64,000 nucleotides of DNA, from positions 1 through 64,000 of the forward strand of contig CAWKJU010000016.1 in assembly GCA_963849955.1 (NCBI GenBank), read 5' to 3'. The notes under the pieces were generated by a model. It was not told the origin of the DNA and did no database searches. It worked only from the letters and a program-made list of their open reading frames with translations. How positions within the stretch are numbered: the first letter of the stretch is position 1; each line of letters begins with the position of its first letter. Made by a program: the position numbers and the translations under genes. Of the stretch, positions 46,212 through 55,062 are shown piece after piece. This stretch comes from CAWFGW01 sp963849955. Its GTDB lineage: Bacteria; Bacteroidota; Bacteroidia; Cytophagales; JAAEPT01.

Positions 46212-47273
46212 GTGGACATTGGAGTTTATTCATTTTTATTTTTTTTAGTAGCTCTTCCTGGAATAATTTTTAGACGATTTTATTATCAAGGAGAGTTTTC
46301 GAAACAATTCACACCAAGGTATTTCGTATTATCCCTATTTTACTCAAGTTTGATAGGCGTATTTATTTTATATCTATCTATTTGCTTTTACAATTCATTT
46401 ATGGTTGAGATGTTTGGCTGGGATTCGTTTTCTAAACAAAAAGTCAAAACATTAATATTGAGCTGTATAGGTGATAACCAAATGAATGCTTTAGATCTAA
46501 TAGATTTATTGTTTCTTAAATCTTTTATTTTCAAATGTTTATCTCTGAGTCTTACCATAGTTTTCATTAGTTGGTTTTCAGCAATATTTTCATTCCAAGT
46601 AGTAAGAATTCTCAGATTAGATAAAATTTTTTCTTTCCTAAGATTTTCAAATTATTGGTATTACTACTTAAGAGGAGAGTTTTTACAATTCAAAGATTTT
46701 AAAACAGATTATAAAAAAATTGATTTAGTATATGCGGATGTTTTACTAGACACAGGTAATGAAGGTACGAAATTATATAGTGGAACTTTGAAACAGTATA
46801 TTATTGATAAATCAAATGATAGTTTAGAAACCCTGTATTTAGCAGATGTGGTTAGGTATAAAAAAGGAGATCCTGAACCTAAAACTATACCCAGTCATTG
46901 TTTTATATTACCATATAGTAAAATTATCAATATTAACTTAAGAGTTGCTTACACCAAAAAAGCCGAAAAGAAAGATTTTGAAGGGTATTTTTCGTTTTAT
47001 GTGAAAAAATACTTAGCCTTAATAATGATTGTTTTTGCTATTTTACCGTTTATTAGAGGGTTTCACAGTCTGTGGGAAACTTACAGCTATCCTTTGTTCG
47101 CAAAATCATTAGCTTCTATATACTTCTTGTTATTACCGGCTGGAATTCAAGAAATTTCCGATAAAAGAAAAAATTACAAGGAGCGACTAAACATGGTTAT
47201 AGGGTTAATTATTATAGGTGCTTTTTTTGGTGTATTTTACTCTCTCTCATGGTTTTTATTTTCTCTTTTTTAA
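46212..47273 (+). CDS. Polytopic membrane protein with central beta-rich domain, unknown
   Basis: A 353-residue protein starting with GTG. It has about two helices at the N-terminus (with PGIIFRRFYYQGEFSKQF between the first two), one or two more near 107-130, a soluble domain (about 165-260) rich in beta strands (VYADVLLDTGNEGTKLYSGTL), then three more helices to the C-terminus. The layout recalls DUF6338-type proteins, but I cannot confirm this. The neighbouring 72-residue gene may be its partner. The reading frame is AT-rich relative to its neighbours. Confidence 0.6.
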   Translation: MDIGVYSFLFFLVALPGIIFRRFYYQGEFSKQFTPRYFVLSLFYSSLIGVFILYLSICFYNSFMVEMFGWDSFSKQKVKTLILSCIGDNQMNALDLIDLLFLKSFIFKCLSLSLTIVFISWFSAIFSFQVVRILRLDKIFSFLRFSNYWYYYLRGEFLQFKDFKTDYKKIDLVYADVLLDTGNEGTKLYSGTLKQYIIDKSNDSLETLYLADVVRYKKGDPEPKTIPSHCFILPYSKIININLRVAYTKKAEKKDFEGYFSFYVKKYLALIMIVFAILPFIRGFHSLWETYSYPLFAKSLASIYFLLLPAGIQEISDKRKNYKERLNMVIGLIIIGAFFGVFYSLSWFLFSLF

Positions 47274-47277
47274 AAAT

Positions 47278-49632
47278 CTATTTCAGCAAATAATTCACCG
47301 TCACCACAAAATTCCTTCCCGGCTCAGGCAAATTGAGTAAACGATAACGACTCAAATGATTGTAATATGCCGTGTTTAGCACGTTTTGAATTTGGAAACG
47401 AAAAGTGAATTCGTGTTTGCTACCCCACGAAAAACCACTTGAAAAGTCCAGCGTCTGCGAACTTGGTGTCGTCCGTTCGTTGCGATCTACACGGTATTGC
47501 GAGGCTGTTATTCTTCCAGTTAATCCGACATAAACATGCTGCAAATGCTTTAACGAATCGAGTTCATAAAAAACTGAGGGGTTAAGCGATGGCGCTGGTG
47601 TAAATGGCAATGGCAAACCGGTATCGAGGTTTTCATTCATTACCAAATCACCATTTAGTCCCAACTCGATATGTTTTTGAAGGTGATAATGAATGGCAAA
47701 TTCACTTCCGTAATAGATGGCCTTATTTTGTTTGTACTGATAAAGTTGTCCCCCCACAGCATACGGATATAAGGTACCGTCAATTTCAGCAGTGGCAAAT
47801 CGGTTGCTCGGGCTGAGGTATATGAAATTGCTGAAGTAATTCACAAACGGAGAAAGGGTAAAATGCAAATCACCTTTTTCATACGAAAATCCTAAATCCA
47901 GCTGGTATCCATTTTCAGCCGTTAAATTTTCATCTCCTTTCTCAAACCGAAATGTGCCATGATGCGCACCATTAGATGCTAATTCAGCCATTGAGGGCAA
48001 TCTAAATGTTTTACCGACATTGGCTTTAAAACTATAGGTGGGATTGGGGTTGTATGAGAAACCAACACTTCCTGAAGCATTGAGGTAGTTGTTGTTGATT
48101 TCTGGCGAACGTTGTACCGTATCTAATACTTGAAACTGATAATAAAATGGCTGATAAGTTACCGATGATTGTTGGTTCCCATAGTCGATGCGGAGCCCAC
48201 CATTGATCACCCATTTCTTAGACAATTTCCATTTGTTGATTTCGTAAAAACCTATCTGAAATTGTGAATAATTTGGAATGATAAAATCGAAACCTCCCAC
48301 TTCGTTATTTTTAATTTCAAACTGTGACCCTACTACTGCTTCCAACTTTTTATGTATGTTATGATGAAATCGTGCGTTACCACTAAAGGTTGATAATATC
48401 ATTTCTGTACCCAGCGAATCGTTTAAATCAACTGGAAAACCATGTGAAGCTGCTTGTTCAAACTCCTTTCGGTGATTGCATTGGTAGCCTACATCTACTT
48501 CTAACCAATCGTTCCCTACACTAATGCTGTTGTTGGAAATCACTTTAAAATGCTGAATAGTTTGTGAAGGCAGCTCAATGTCGTTCGTTTCATCTTGTCG
48601 AATGCTATAACCACGAGCAAACCCTGTTGCTCCAGGAAACACCCCTATTTGCTGGTGAAAATTTGAAACTGTCAGATGTGAATAACCCCACTTTTTATTT
48701 ATACCTACTGTAGCATTAAGGTGTCGCTCTTTACCTGCTGTATTTTTTAATAGCTGTTTTTCAATGGGCAATCGGAAACCCAAATAGGTAAAACTATCTG
48801 CAGGGATTTTGTAGTCGTTGTAGTCAGAATAGGTCCCTTGAAGTTTATAAACGATACTTTTCTCTCGCCCTTTTACACTTCCTGTGATTCCTCTGGTCTG
48901 GTTGACTGAACGATAGAACGGACTAATTGCTACTTCCGATTTTCCTTCCTCCACATCAATGCTATGTTTGATGTTAACTACACCTGCCATCGCATCTGAA
49001 CCGTACATGAGCGAAGCAGGACCTTTTAATATCTCTATTTTTTCGACATTGTATTGATCGACTTCCAAGCCGTGATCGGCTCCCCATTGTTGTCCTTCTT
49101 GTTTTATTCCATGCTCAGTAACCGCTACCCGGTTAAAAGAAAGTCCACGAATAACGGGTTTGGAAACACCCACGCCTTGATTGATCACGGCAACGCCTTC
49201 AATGTTGTCCATTGAATTAAGTAGCGTACTGCCTGTATTTCGTTGAATATATTCTTTATCTACGGCATGAAGAATGAGTGAACTTTCTTCTTGATTGATT
49301 TTCAAAGGATCTGTTTCTATTACTACTTCATGTAATTCGTTGACACTTTCCTCCAGTTGTATTTTAAGTACTAAATCTTGGTTATCTAAAAGGGTATCGA
49401 GGGTGAAAGAATGATAACCAAAAGCTGTAAAATGAATGTGATAATTTCCTGACTTAAGATTTTCAATTTTGAAATTTCCATTCAGGTCACAGGTAGTCCC
49501 TCGATGTAGTTCATGGACTTTTACTATCGCTCCTGGAATTGGTTGTTGGTTTGCATCTGTAACTTGTCCTGCAATGTAGAATTGTGCTTGGGAAAAAATG
49601 GGTAAACTTAGGAATACAAAAAGCCTGAACAT
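47278..49632 (-). CDS. TonB-dependent outer-membrane receptor, probable zinc uptake
   Basis: A 784-residue receptor. Signal peptide ends at FSQAQ. A CarboxypepD_reg-like domain (about 18-100; GQVTDANQQPIPGAIVKV) is followed by the plug domain (EIEILKGPASLMYGSDAMAGVVNI, about 185-210) and a beta-barrel to a C-terminal segment typical of the family. The ligand is inferred to be zinc from the Zur-like operators and the adjacent regulator and His-rich lipoprotein. I start at the ATG at 49632; one at 49692 would overlap the lipoprotein gene by 20 nt. The ATG at 49632 sits in the loop of a 10-bp hairpin. Confidence 0.88.
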   Translation of the reverse strand: MFRLFVFLSLPIFSQAQFYIAGQVTDANQQPIPGAIVKVHELHRGTTCDLNGNFKIENLKSGNYHIHFTAFGYHSFTLDTLLDNQDLVLKIQLEESVNELHEVVIETDPLKINQEESSLILHAVDKEYIQRNTGSTLLNSMDNIEGVAVINQGVGVSKPVIRGLSFNRVAVTEHGIKQEGQQWGADHGLEVDQYNVEKIEILKGPASLMYGSDAMAGVVNIKHSIDVEEGKSEVAISPFYRSVNQTRGITGSVKGREKSIVYKLQGTYSDYNDYKIPADSFTYLGFRLPIEKQLLKNTAGKERHLNATVGINKKWGYSHLTVSNFHQQIGVFPGATGFARGYSIRQDETNDIELPSQTIQHFKVISNNSISVGNDWLEVDVGYQCNHRKEFEQAASHGFPVDLNDSLGTEMILSTFSGNARFHHNIHKKLEAVVGSQFEIKNNEVGGFDFIIPNYSQFQIGFYEINKWKLSKKWVINGGLRIDYGNQQSSVTYQPFYYQFQVLDTVQRSPEINNNYLNASGSVGFSYNPNPTYSFKANVGKTFRLPSMAELASNGAHHGTFRFEKGDENLTAENGYQLDLGFSYEKGDLHFTLSPFVNYFSNFIYLSPSNRFATAEIDGTLYPYAVGGQLYQYKQNKAIYYGSEFAIHYHLQKHIELGLNGDLVMNENLDTGLPLPFTPAPSLNPSVFYELDSLKHLQHVYVGLTGRITASQYRVDRNERTTPSSQTLDFSSGFSWGSKHEFTFRFQIQNVLNTAYYNHLSRYRLLNLPEPGRNFVVTVNYLLK

Positions 49633-49647
49633 CTGTCCAAGCTTTTT
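49618..49647 (-). promoter_or_regulatory. Hairpin around the TonB receptor start codon
   Basis: On the minus strand AAAAAGCTTG pairs with CAGGCTTTTT over 10 bp with one T-G pair; the loop of 10 nt contains the ATG at 49630-49632. It may modulate translation, or be a weak terminator after the lipoprotein gene. Confidence 0.4.
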
Positions 49648-49672
49648 GATAAATCGGCATTTTATATAATGT

Positions 49673-50161
49673 TTAATGTTCGTGTTCTTCACCCTCTTCT
49701 TCTAAATGGAATTCCACAATTTTTTCAGTTCTGTTCCCAGCTTCATCAAGTAGTATCATTTCCAAGTGATATTCACCGTGAACAAAGGTAGTGTCTGTCT
49801 CTGAAAAAACAGAAAAAGTATGTGTTGCTTCTTTTCCAGATAAACTTCTGATGAAAGGCCCCCAAGACAGAGTGTCCGTACCCATCGCTTCACTAAGCCG
49901 AGCATGATCGTGTTCGTGACCATCCATAGCGCTATGAATACTTACATTCAGTTCACTTAACTCTTCATTATCACTCACCGTAACTTCAAAATCAAATGCT
50001 TCACCAAGGTGGATTTCTAATTCTTCTTTTGAATTTAAGACATTCTCACCTTCGATAGTTAAGGTCGAGAATACTGGTTTTTGGGTGTCCACCTCCTCTT
50101 TTTTACAACTAACAAGGAAAACAATAATAGTAAATGATATTATCCAATTCATTTTATCCAT
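49673..50161 (-). CDS. His-rich lipoprotein (DUF4625-like), linked to zinc uptake
   Basis: A 162-residue exported lipoprotein. Signal ends at FLVSC with Cys as the lipid site. The beta-sandwich mature part holds a metal-binding-like segment AMDGHEHDHARLSEAMG and a His-rich tail EGEEHEH. It resembles the DUF4625 family that often sits next to TonB receptors. Encoded upstream of the receptor, and probably binds or delivers zinc at the surface. Starts at 50161, 50152 or 50173 are possible; I use 50161 (MDKMNWII). Its promoter overlaps two inverted repeats. Confidence 0.7.
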   Translation of the reverse strand: MDKMNWIISFTIIVFLVSCKKEEVDTQKPVFSTLTIEGENVLNSKEELEIHLGEAFDFEVTVSDNEELSELNVSIHSAMDGHEHDHARLSEAMGTDTLSWGPFIRSLSGKEATHTFSVFSETDTTFVHGEYHLEMILLDEAGNRTEKIVEFHLEEEGEEHEH

Positions 50162-50177
50162 AACAAAACTCATTTAA

Positions 50178-50192
50178 TGCAACAATGTTGCA
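50178..50192. promoter_or_regulatory. Zur/Fur-like operator 1
   Basis: TGCAACAATGTTGCA, a perfect 6-3-6 palindrome. It directly overlaps the region just downstream of a minus-strand -7 box TATATTTG (50191-50198). A regulator bound here would block the lipoprotein/receptor promoter. Confidence 0.75.
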
Positions 50193-50223
50193 AATATAGC
50201 AGCAAGAAAATTAAATGCAATAG
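50191..50223 (-). promoter_or_regulatory. Promoter of the lipoprotein / TonB receptor operon
   Basis: On the minus strand ATTG, then 19 nt, then TATATTTG (-7 at 50191-50198). This is close to the Bacteroidota TTTG-N19-TAnnTTTG. The -33 element falls within operator 2 and the -7 element touches operator 1. Confidence 0.65.
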
Positions 50224-50230
50224 AGTTGCA
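50216..50230. promoter_or_regulatory. Zur/Fur-like operator 2
   Basis: TGCAATAGAGTTGCA, a 6-3-6 palindrome with one mismatch to operator 1's half-site. The centres of the two operators are 38 bp apart. It overlaps the -33 region of both divergent promoters. Confidence 0.7.
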
Positions 50231-50256
50231 ATTGTTTTTTTCTAAAACTATCTTTA
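50226..50256 (+). promoter_or_regulatory. Putative promoter of the Zur-like regulator gene
   Basis: TTG (50226-50228) is followed by 20 nt and TATCTTTA (50249-50256), a -7 match with one mismatch. The start of transcription would be within a few bases of the ATG at 50262. Operator 2 covers the -33 element. Confidence 0.5.
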
Positions 50257-50261
50257 AATGT

Positions 50262-50681
50262 ATGTCTTTATTAATACAAAAATCCAACTTACTAAAAACA
50301 CATGGCTTAAAAGTGACCGAAACACGGTTAAATGTGTTGGGTCAGTTTTTTGAGCATGACTATGCGCTCACGCATCAAGATTTGGAAAGTGCCTTACCAC
50401 AATTTGACCGCGTAACGCTGTACCGAACGCTCAACTCGTTTGAATCAAAAGGCATTACCCATAAAGTATTGGGATCAAATGGCGTAGCGAAGTTTGCTCT
50501 GTGCAAACACCAGTGTGATGAACACGGTCACCACGATAATCATTTTCATTTTCACTGTACCAATTGTGAGAAAACGTACTGTTTGGATGAAAGCCTAAAA
50601 CAGGAAATTAAATTACCTACTGGATTTGTCATGCACGATGTGCGTTTGAATGTGCGTGGAGTTTGTGAGGATTGTGGTTGA
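50262..50681 (+). CDS. Fur-family transcriptional regulator, probably Zur
   Basis: A 139-residue Fur-family protein. The winged-helix domain (about 1-80) includes DRVTLYRTLNSFESKGI; the metal sites follow: CKHQCDEHGHHDNHFHFHC and CTNC, then C-terminal CEDC, matching the structural Cys4 zinc site and the His-rich regulatory site. His-rich content and the divergent zinc-type uptake genes support Zur over Fur. I start at the ATG at 50262; the longer frame from a TTG at 50226 lies inside the operator. It likely represses both divergent promoters when zinc is sufficient. Confidence 0.85.
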   Translation: MSLLIQKSNLLKTHGLKVTETRLNVLGQFFEHDYALTHQDLESALPQFDRVTLYRTLNSFESKGITHKVLGSNGVAKFALCKHQCDEHGHHDNHFHFHCTNCEKTYCLDESLKQEIKLPTGFVMHDVRLNVRGVCEDCG

Positions 50682-50797
50682 AACGTTTTAAAGTTTACTG
50701 TTTTCCTAGTCAGAGACATTGCTTTTCACCTTACACCCTAGTTACGCTACGCTAAACTACAAAAGGGATTTCCCCTCTCTAAAAATATAACTTCAAG

Positions 50798-51799
50798 CTA
50801 CCGATACTCCACCTCAAAAGTCACTAGCGTCTCAGGATCTTCGCCATTTTTATATACTTTTTTAAGCAAAGGAATTCCTGCTGGAGAATAACTATATTCC
50901 TTTTCGTAATTCAATTGGGAGTAGTGATGAATATTTTTCTCTTTGGAGATATTCCCTCTTTTATCAAAAATATCATAAGTAGAACCCATAAAATCGCCAT
51001 CACTGAATTGCACTTTTTTATACGTCTTATACAATTTATTCTCTTTCACCAATAAGGTTTTATCACGTTTACCTGACACAAAAAATTCGCTTAATTCAGG
51101 CTCTGTTGCATCCGCTTTTTTATAGGAATAGGAGATACTATCAATATTGTTTCCGAATTGATCAAACCCCAATTCTTTCACAACGCGCCCCAATATATCA
51201 TAGGTGTAAGTAACTGAATCGTGACGAATTTTATCTTTACCAATAAATATGTTAATCCGAATAGGATTCCCCTTCTTATCATTTTCATATTTTTTAAAGA
51301 GGATCATGTTTTGCTCAAACACCCTTACCTTCCATAAGACCATGCTCCCTAAGATGTCATAGAAAAATTCTTCTTTTACCTGAAGCGTAGAATCTTTGTA
51401 GTATTCTATAACTTGAATTCGATCATTCGCATCCCACACGTAGGTATACTTGACATTACCTAAGTCTGAATATTTCCAAAAATTCTCTTTTTGCACAATG
51501 CGACCTAAGGTATCAAATGTTTCTATGGATTGTATTTCTCCTTTATGAGCAATCTCTGCTAACATGGCTGAGTCTGGAATTATGATTGCTTTGTAATCGT
51601 AAAAAGGTTTTTCGTATTCTTTTTCAAAAGCAACAATTTTTTTTACTCCTTCTTTACTTAATACTTCTCGAGAAAAATGTTGAAAATCACTCAATTTTGG
51701 TTGAGCAGCGCTAAGAAATGAAATTAACATGCAAAAATTTAAACCGGCAAATAACTTCACTGATCGTATTGTTTTTGAGAAATTGGAGATTTTATTCAT
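50798..51799 (-). CDS. Exported YD-repeat-like protein, unknown
   Basis: A 333-residue exported protein. The signal peptide runs to about 32 (LISFLSAAQ). The body has repeated short beta segments of the RHS/YD kind, such as TFDTLGRIVQKENFW, DANDRIQVIEYY, YDILGRVVKELGFDQFGN and DKRGNISKEKN. Such YD-like repeats form strand-rich sheets on secreted proteins. No toxin or catalytic end is seen. Convergent with the Zur gene, divergent from apt. Confidence 0.6.
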   Translation of the reverse strand: MNKISNFSKTIRSVKLFAGLNFCMLISFLSAAQPKLSDFQHFSREVLSKEGVKKIVAFEKEYEKPFYDYKAIIIPDSAMLAEIAHKGEIQSIETFDTLGRIVQKENFWKYSDLGNVKYTYVWDANDRIQVIEYYKDSTLQVKEEFFYDILGSMVLWKVRVFEQNMILFKKYENDKKGNPIRINIFIGKDKIRHDSVTYTYDILGRVVKELGFDQFGNNIDSISYSYKKADATEPELSEFFVSGKRDKTLLVKENKLYKTYKKVQFSDGDFMGSTYDIFDKRGNISKEKNIHHYSQLNYEKEYSYSPAGIPLLKKVYKNGEDPETLVTFEVEYR

Positions 51800-51873
51800 A
51801 TTGTATTAACTCACGAGTGAAGCTTGTGAATTAAATATAAAAATATCTATTCTCTGGCATAAAATTATCAACA

Positions 51874-52404
51874 ATGAACTTAAGTGATCAAATAAAGTCA
51901 GTCATCCGGGATGTACCTGATTTTCCGAAAAAAGGCATTATGTTTAAAGACATCACCCCGTTGTTGTTAGACCCGCTACTATGCACCCGCATAGTTGATG
52001 GGTTTGCAGAAAAATTTGAATCACTGAATATAGATGCAATTGCTGCTATTGAAGCAAGAGGTTTTTTCTTTGGTCTTATGATCGCTCAACGGTTAAAGAA
52101 ACCTTTTATTCCGATACGAAAGCAAGGTAAGTTACCCTATACAACTATCACAAAAACTTACAACCTGGAGTACGGTACTGCAACGTTGGAGATGCATCAA
52201 GATGCCATACAGCCGGGTCAGAATATCTTAATACATGATGATTTATTAGCTACCGGGGGTACTGGAGTGGCGGCTTCTCAATTGATTCAAGAGTTAGGAG
52301 GAAAAGTTGCTGGTTTTTCTTTTATCGTTGATTTAACTTTTTTAAATGGCGATGAAAAATTAAAACCTTTTAGTGAAAATATTATCACTCTAGTTGACTA
52401 CTAA
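51874..52404 (+). CDS. apt: Adenine phosphoribosyltransferase
   Basis: A 176-residue PRTase. DFPKKGIMFKDITPLL near the N-terminus and the PRPP loop ILIHDDLLATGGTG near residues 119-132 are diagnostic of Apt, which salvages adenine to AMP. AAIEARGFFFG is also a family signature. Its last 20 nt overlap the convergent response regulator gene. Confidence 0.96.
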   Translation: MNLSDQIKSVIRDVPDFPKKGIMFKDITPLLLDPLLCTRIVDGFAEKFESLNIDAIAAIEARGFFFGLMIAQRLKKPFIPIRKQGKLPYTTITKTYNLEYGTATLEMHQDAIQPGQNILIHDDLLATGGTGVAASQLIQELGGKVAGFSFIVDLTFLNGDEKLKPFSENIITLVDY

Positions 52405-53062
52405 TTTCTGGGACATATTTATAACCGACAGATCGTACCGTTTGTATGGTCTGTCGTAACGTTCCCATTTTTTTTCGAAGACTTACCACTAACACATCGA
52501 TGGTGCGGCTGGTAACCATATAATCTGACCCATTTAGATATTCAATCAACGTTTCTCTTGAGAACACTTTATTAGGTTTTGAGGATAGTGTTTCTAAAAA
52601 CCGAAATTCTGAATAGGTTAAATCTAACTTTTTATTATCGATATAAGCTTCAAAAGAATCGGGGAAAATTTGTAAACGAGTAGTGTTTATGAGTGATTTT
52701 TTTTTTGTGAGTCGGTGTATTTTAGCAGTCAGCTCATTCACTTTAAACGGTTTCACTAAATAATCTTCCACACCTACATCAAACGCAATTCCTATTTGAT
52801 TTTCATCGCCAATGCAACTCAACATAATTATCGGAATAGCTAATGTAGTTTCATTGGAACGAAGTCTTTTTACTAATTCTAGCCCATCAATTTGAGGCAT
52901 CATCCAATCAGTGACAATAATATCGGAGGTAGATGGATGAATAAACTTAATAGCTTCTTCTGGTTGAGTAAATGAATGCGTATTGAACCCCTTGCTCCGC
53001 AAATTATAATCTAACATCTCGAGGACATCAGAATTATCGTCTATAATAATAATATTTAACAC
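52385..53062 (-). CDS. PhoB/OmpR-family response regulator (orphan)
   Basis: A 225-residue response regulator. Phospho-acceptor Asp52 (IIVTDWMMPQIDG), Asp8-Asp9, and Lys104 in LVKPF complete the receiver (about 1-120); a winged-helix domain follows (about 130-225) ending SVGYKYVPE. No histidine kinase gene is adjacent. It lies downstream of the peroxidase-like gene (76-nt gap) with its own -7 box, and may control phoX. It overlaps apt by 20 nt at the 3' end. Confidence 0.92.
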   Translation of the reverse strand: MLNIIIIDDNSDVLEMLDYNLRSKGFNTHSFTQPEEAIKFIHPSTSDIIVTDWMMPQIDGLELVKRLRSNETTLAIPIIMLSCIGDENQIGIAFDVGVEDYLVKPFKVNELTAKIHRLTKKKSLINTTRLQIFPDSFEAYIDNKKLDLTYSEFRFLETLSSKPNKVFSRETLIEYLNGSDYMVTSRTIDVLVVSLRKKMGTLRQTIQTVRSVGYKYVPEISSQLE

Positions 53063-53079
53063 TCACCTTTAAATTTGCA

Positions 53080-53087
53080 CAAAGGTA
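53080..53087 (-). promoter_or_regulatory. Putative -7 element of the response regulator gene
   Basis: On the minus strand TACCTTTG fits TAnnTTTG 17 nt before the start codon. A hairpin of 9-bp arms, ATAAAATAA/TTATTTTAT (53104-53124), lies just upstream and may end the peroxidase transcript. Confidence 0.4.
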
Positions 53088-53138
53088 AACGTACAATATC
53101 AAGATAAAATAAACCTTATTTTATACTTAGGTTAACAA

Positions 53139-55046
53139 TTAGTAGTGCCCGCCAACTCTTCGATCATTTAAATTTAACTCTACTGGAAACTGAGGTAACT
53201 TTGAGGGTACTCTATTACTAACGGTAGTATCGTTTAGCGATTTCAAAAAAATAATCAAATTCGATTTTTCATCCGTTGACAGCTTTAAAGCAGAGGCAGA
53301 CAACGTTTGATTTTCGATTGTTAAACCAAGACCATTTCCTCCACCATGATTATAAAACTCAATAACTTCTTCCAAAGTTTTAAACGCTCCATTATGCATA
53401 TACGGTGCGGTAAGTCCACTATTACGGACTGTCGGAGTTTTAAAAGCATGTTTATAATGTGGAGCCTTTTCACGGACAAGACCTGCTTCAAATCGTCCCA
53501 TATCTGCATCTAATACAGGGTTAATCGTGTCAAAGATAGTAGTTACCCCTAATACTTCTCCTTCTGTATCTCTGAAATCTGGGGGCACTAACCCAGCAAA
53601 TGAAGGAATGAAATGACACGTTCCGCATGCCCCTTTGCCCATAAAAGTGTTAAAACCCTTCACTACTGCCTCATCGGGCTTAATTTCACCTCTAATGCTT
53701 TTATCAAAAAGACTATTAAAAGAGGTCAATGTAGCAATATAGGCGGATAAAGCTCTAGATATAGTCGCTCGATTTATTGAATGTTCTTTATAATCTGGAA
53801 ACGCTGTTTCAAAATATAGACGGTATTCCTCACTCTGTTTTAACTTGTCAATGATCTGTAGGAATGAACTATTAAATTCCTTATCACTGAATACCACGTG
53901 TTTCATCTGTTTTTCCAACTCGTTGGCTCGCATATCCCAAAAGAAATTTACTGCAAAAACTGCATTAATTAATGTAGGGGAATTCCTGCTAACAGTACCT
54001 GCTTCGTTAAAAGCTAAACTTTTTGTTTGTCCATCAGCAAATGCTTTTCGGGGGTTGTGACATGACGCACATGAGCGCATATTATTACCCGATAAAACTG
54101 GATCAAAGAAAAGCAGTTGACCAAGATTTTCTACCCGTGATTTATCTTCTCCTCTAATCTCAGGAATAAAAAAAGAAGGATTTAAAAAATCATTCGAAAA
54201 AAGCTCCCGTGCATTATAATTGAAAGGTTGTTCACTGAAAGAAACTTCTTCAATGGTTTCAACACCCATTGCCAATTGATAATCTAGCAAAGCAGCATAA
54301 GCGGGTTGAACAAATTTTTGATAAAATAAAAAATGATTAAAACTTGCATCATCATTATTGGTTTCGAGATATTCAATAGCACACTCTAACGAAGTCAAAA
54401 TATCTTTTTTTAATGTTGCTGTTTGATTATTGGTTGCACTTAATAATGAAACAAATTGATGAAGAGACTGTATTGACGCTTTGCTATCCACATACTTATT
54501 TCCAACAGCGGGTGTATCAAACCCCGATAAGTTTAATGAAACTATTCGAATCAACTCTTTTCTTGATGCTTCAAAAATATGGCGATCATATAGTTTCATG
54601 TTTTCATACAATCGACTATACTCCAAGGTAGATTCGTAGAATTTACTTGATTCAAAATTTAACTCTAACTTGTTTTCCTTCAAGTTTAACATTAATTCAT
54701 CAATCACCTGGAGCCCATGAGGTTGGTTGATTGTTAAGTCAGGTGTGCCAGACATAATATAAGGAAGGGGAGCACCATTGAATTTGTTTTTATGCAAGGC
54801 TGGATCAATGTAAGCAATAAGAAACTCAACTTGTTTAAACGATTGTCTTAAGGCAAGATATGCTTCCGTAATTTTTTTTTGTTTTTGAAGTGAGGTAACA
54901 AATCGCAAAGATGCTTTTTCAAGGTTATCCAACTTCACAGTATATTCATTTTGGGAATTAATCGGTTTCATATCAGCTGTAACCATCTGAAATGAAATGA
55001 TAGCTGTCAACAGGATAACAAAACAGGGTATAATAACACGAGCCAT
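53139..55046 (-). CDS. Dihaem cytochrome c peroxidase/MauG-family protein with long N-terminal helical region
   Basis: A 635-residue exported protein. A signal/anchor lies at 1-20. About 270 N-terminal residues are helical (QKKITEAYLALRQSFKQVEFLIAYIDP), vaguely imelysin-like, and not part of the classic enzyme. The C-terminal part is a CCP/MauG domain with two CxxCH haem sites: Cys326-Cys329-His330 (CASCH) and Cys474-Cys477-His478 (CGTCH). These proteins reduce peroxide or oxidise partner proteins in the periplasm. Start is the ATG at 55046; a longer frame to 55076 overlaps a terminator hairpin. It follows phoX. Confidence 0.87.
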   Translation of the reverse strand: MARVIIPCFVILLTAIISFQMVTADMKPINSQNEYTVKLDNLEKASLRFVTSLQKQKKITEAYLALRQSFKQVEFLIAYIDPALHKNKFNGAPLPYIMSGTPDLTINQPHGLQVIDELMLNLKENKLELNFESSKFYESTLEYSRLYENMKLYDRHIFEASRKELIRIVSLNLSGFDTPAVGNKYVDSKASIQSLHQFVSLLSATNNQTATLKKDILTSLECAIEYLETNNDDASFNHFLFYQKFVQPAYAALLDYQLAMGVETIEEVSFSEQPFNYNARELFSNDFLNPSFFIPEIRGEDKSRVENLGQLLFFDPVLSGNNMRSCASCHNPRKAFADGQTKSLAFNEAGTVSRNSPTLINAVFAVNFFWDMRANELEKQMKHVVFSDKEFNSSFLQIIDKLKQSEEYRLYFETAFPDYKEHSINRATISRALSAYIATLTSFNSLFDKSIRGEIKPDEAVVKGFNTFMGKGACGTCHFIPSFAGLVPPDFRDTEGEVLGVTTIFDTINPVLDADMGRFEAGLVREKAPHYKHAFKTPTVRNSGLTAPYMHNGAFKTLEEVIEFYNHGGGNGLGLTIENQTLSASALKLSTDEKSNLIIFLKSLNDTTVSNRVPSKLPQFPVELNLNDRRVGGHY

Positions 55047-55062
55047 TGGTAAAATGAAAATG

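Noticed and set aside
50226..50261. TTG start for the Fur-family gene
   Set aside because: It lies in operator 2 and the promoter; the ATG at 50262 matches family length.
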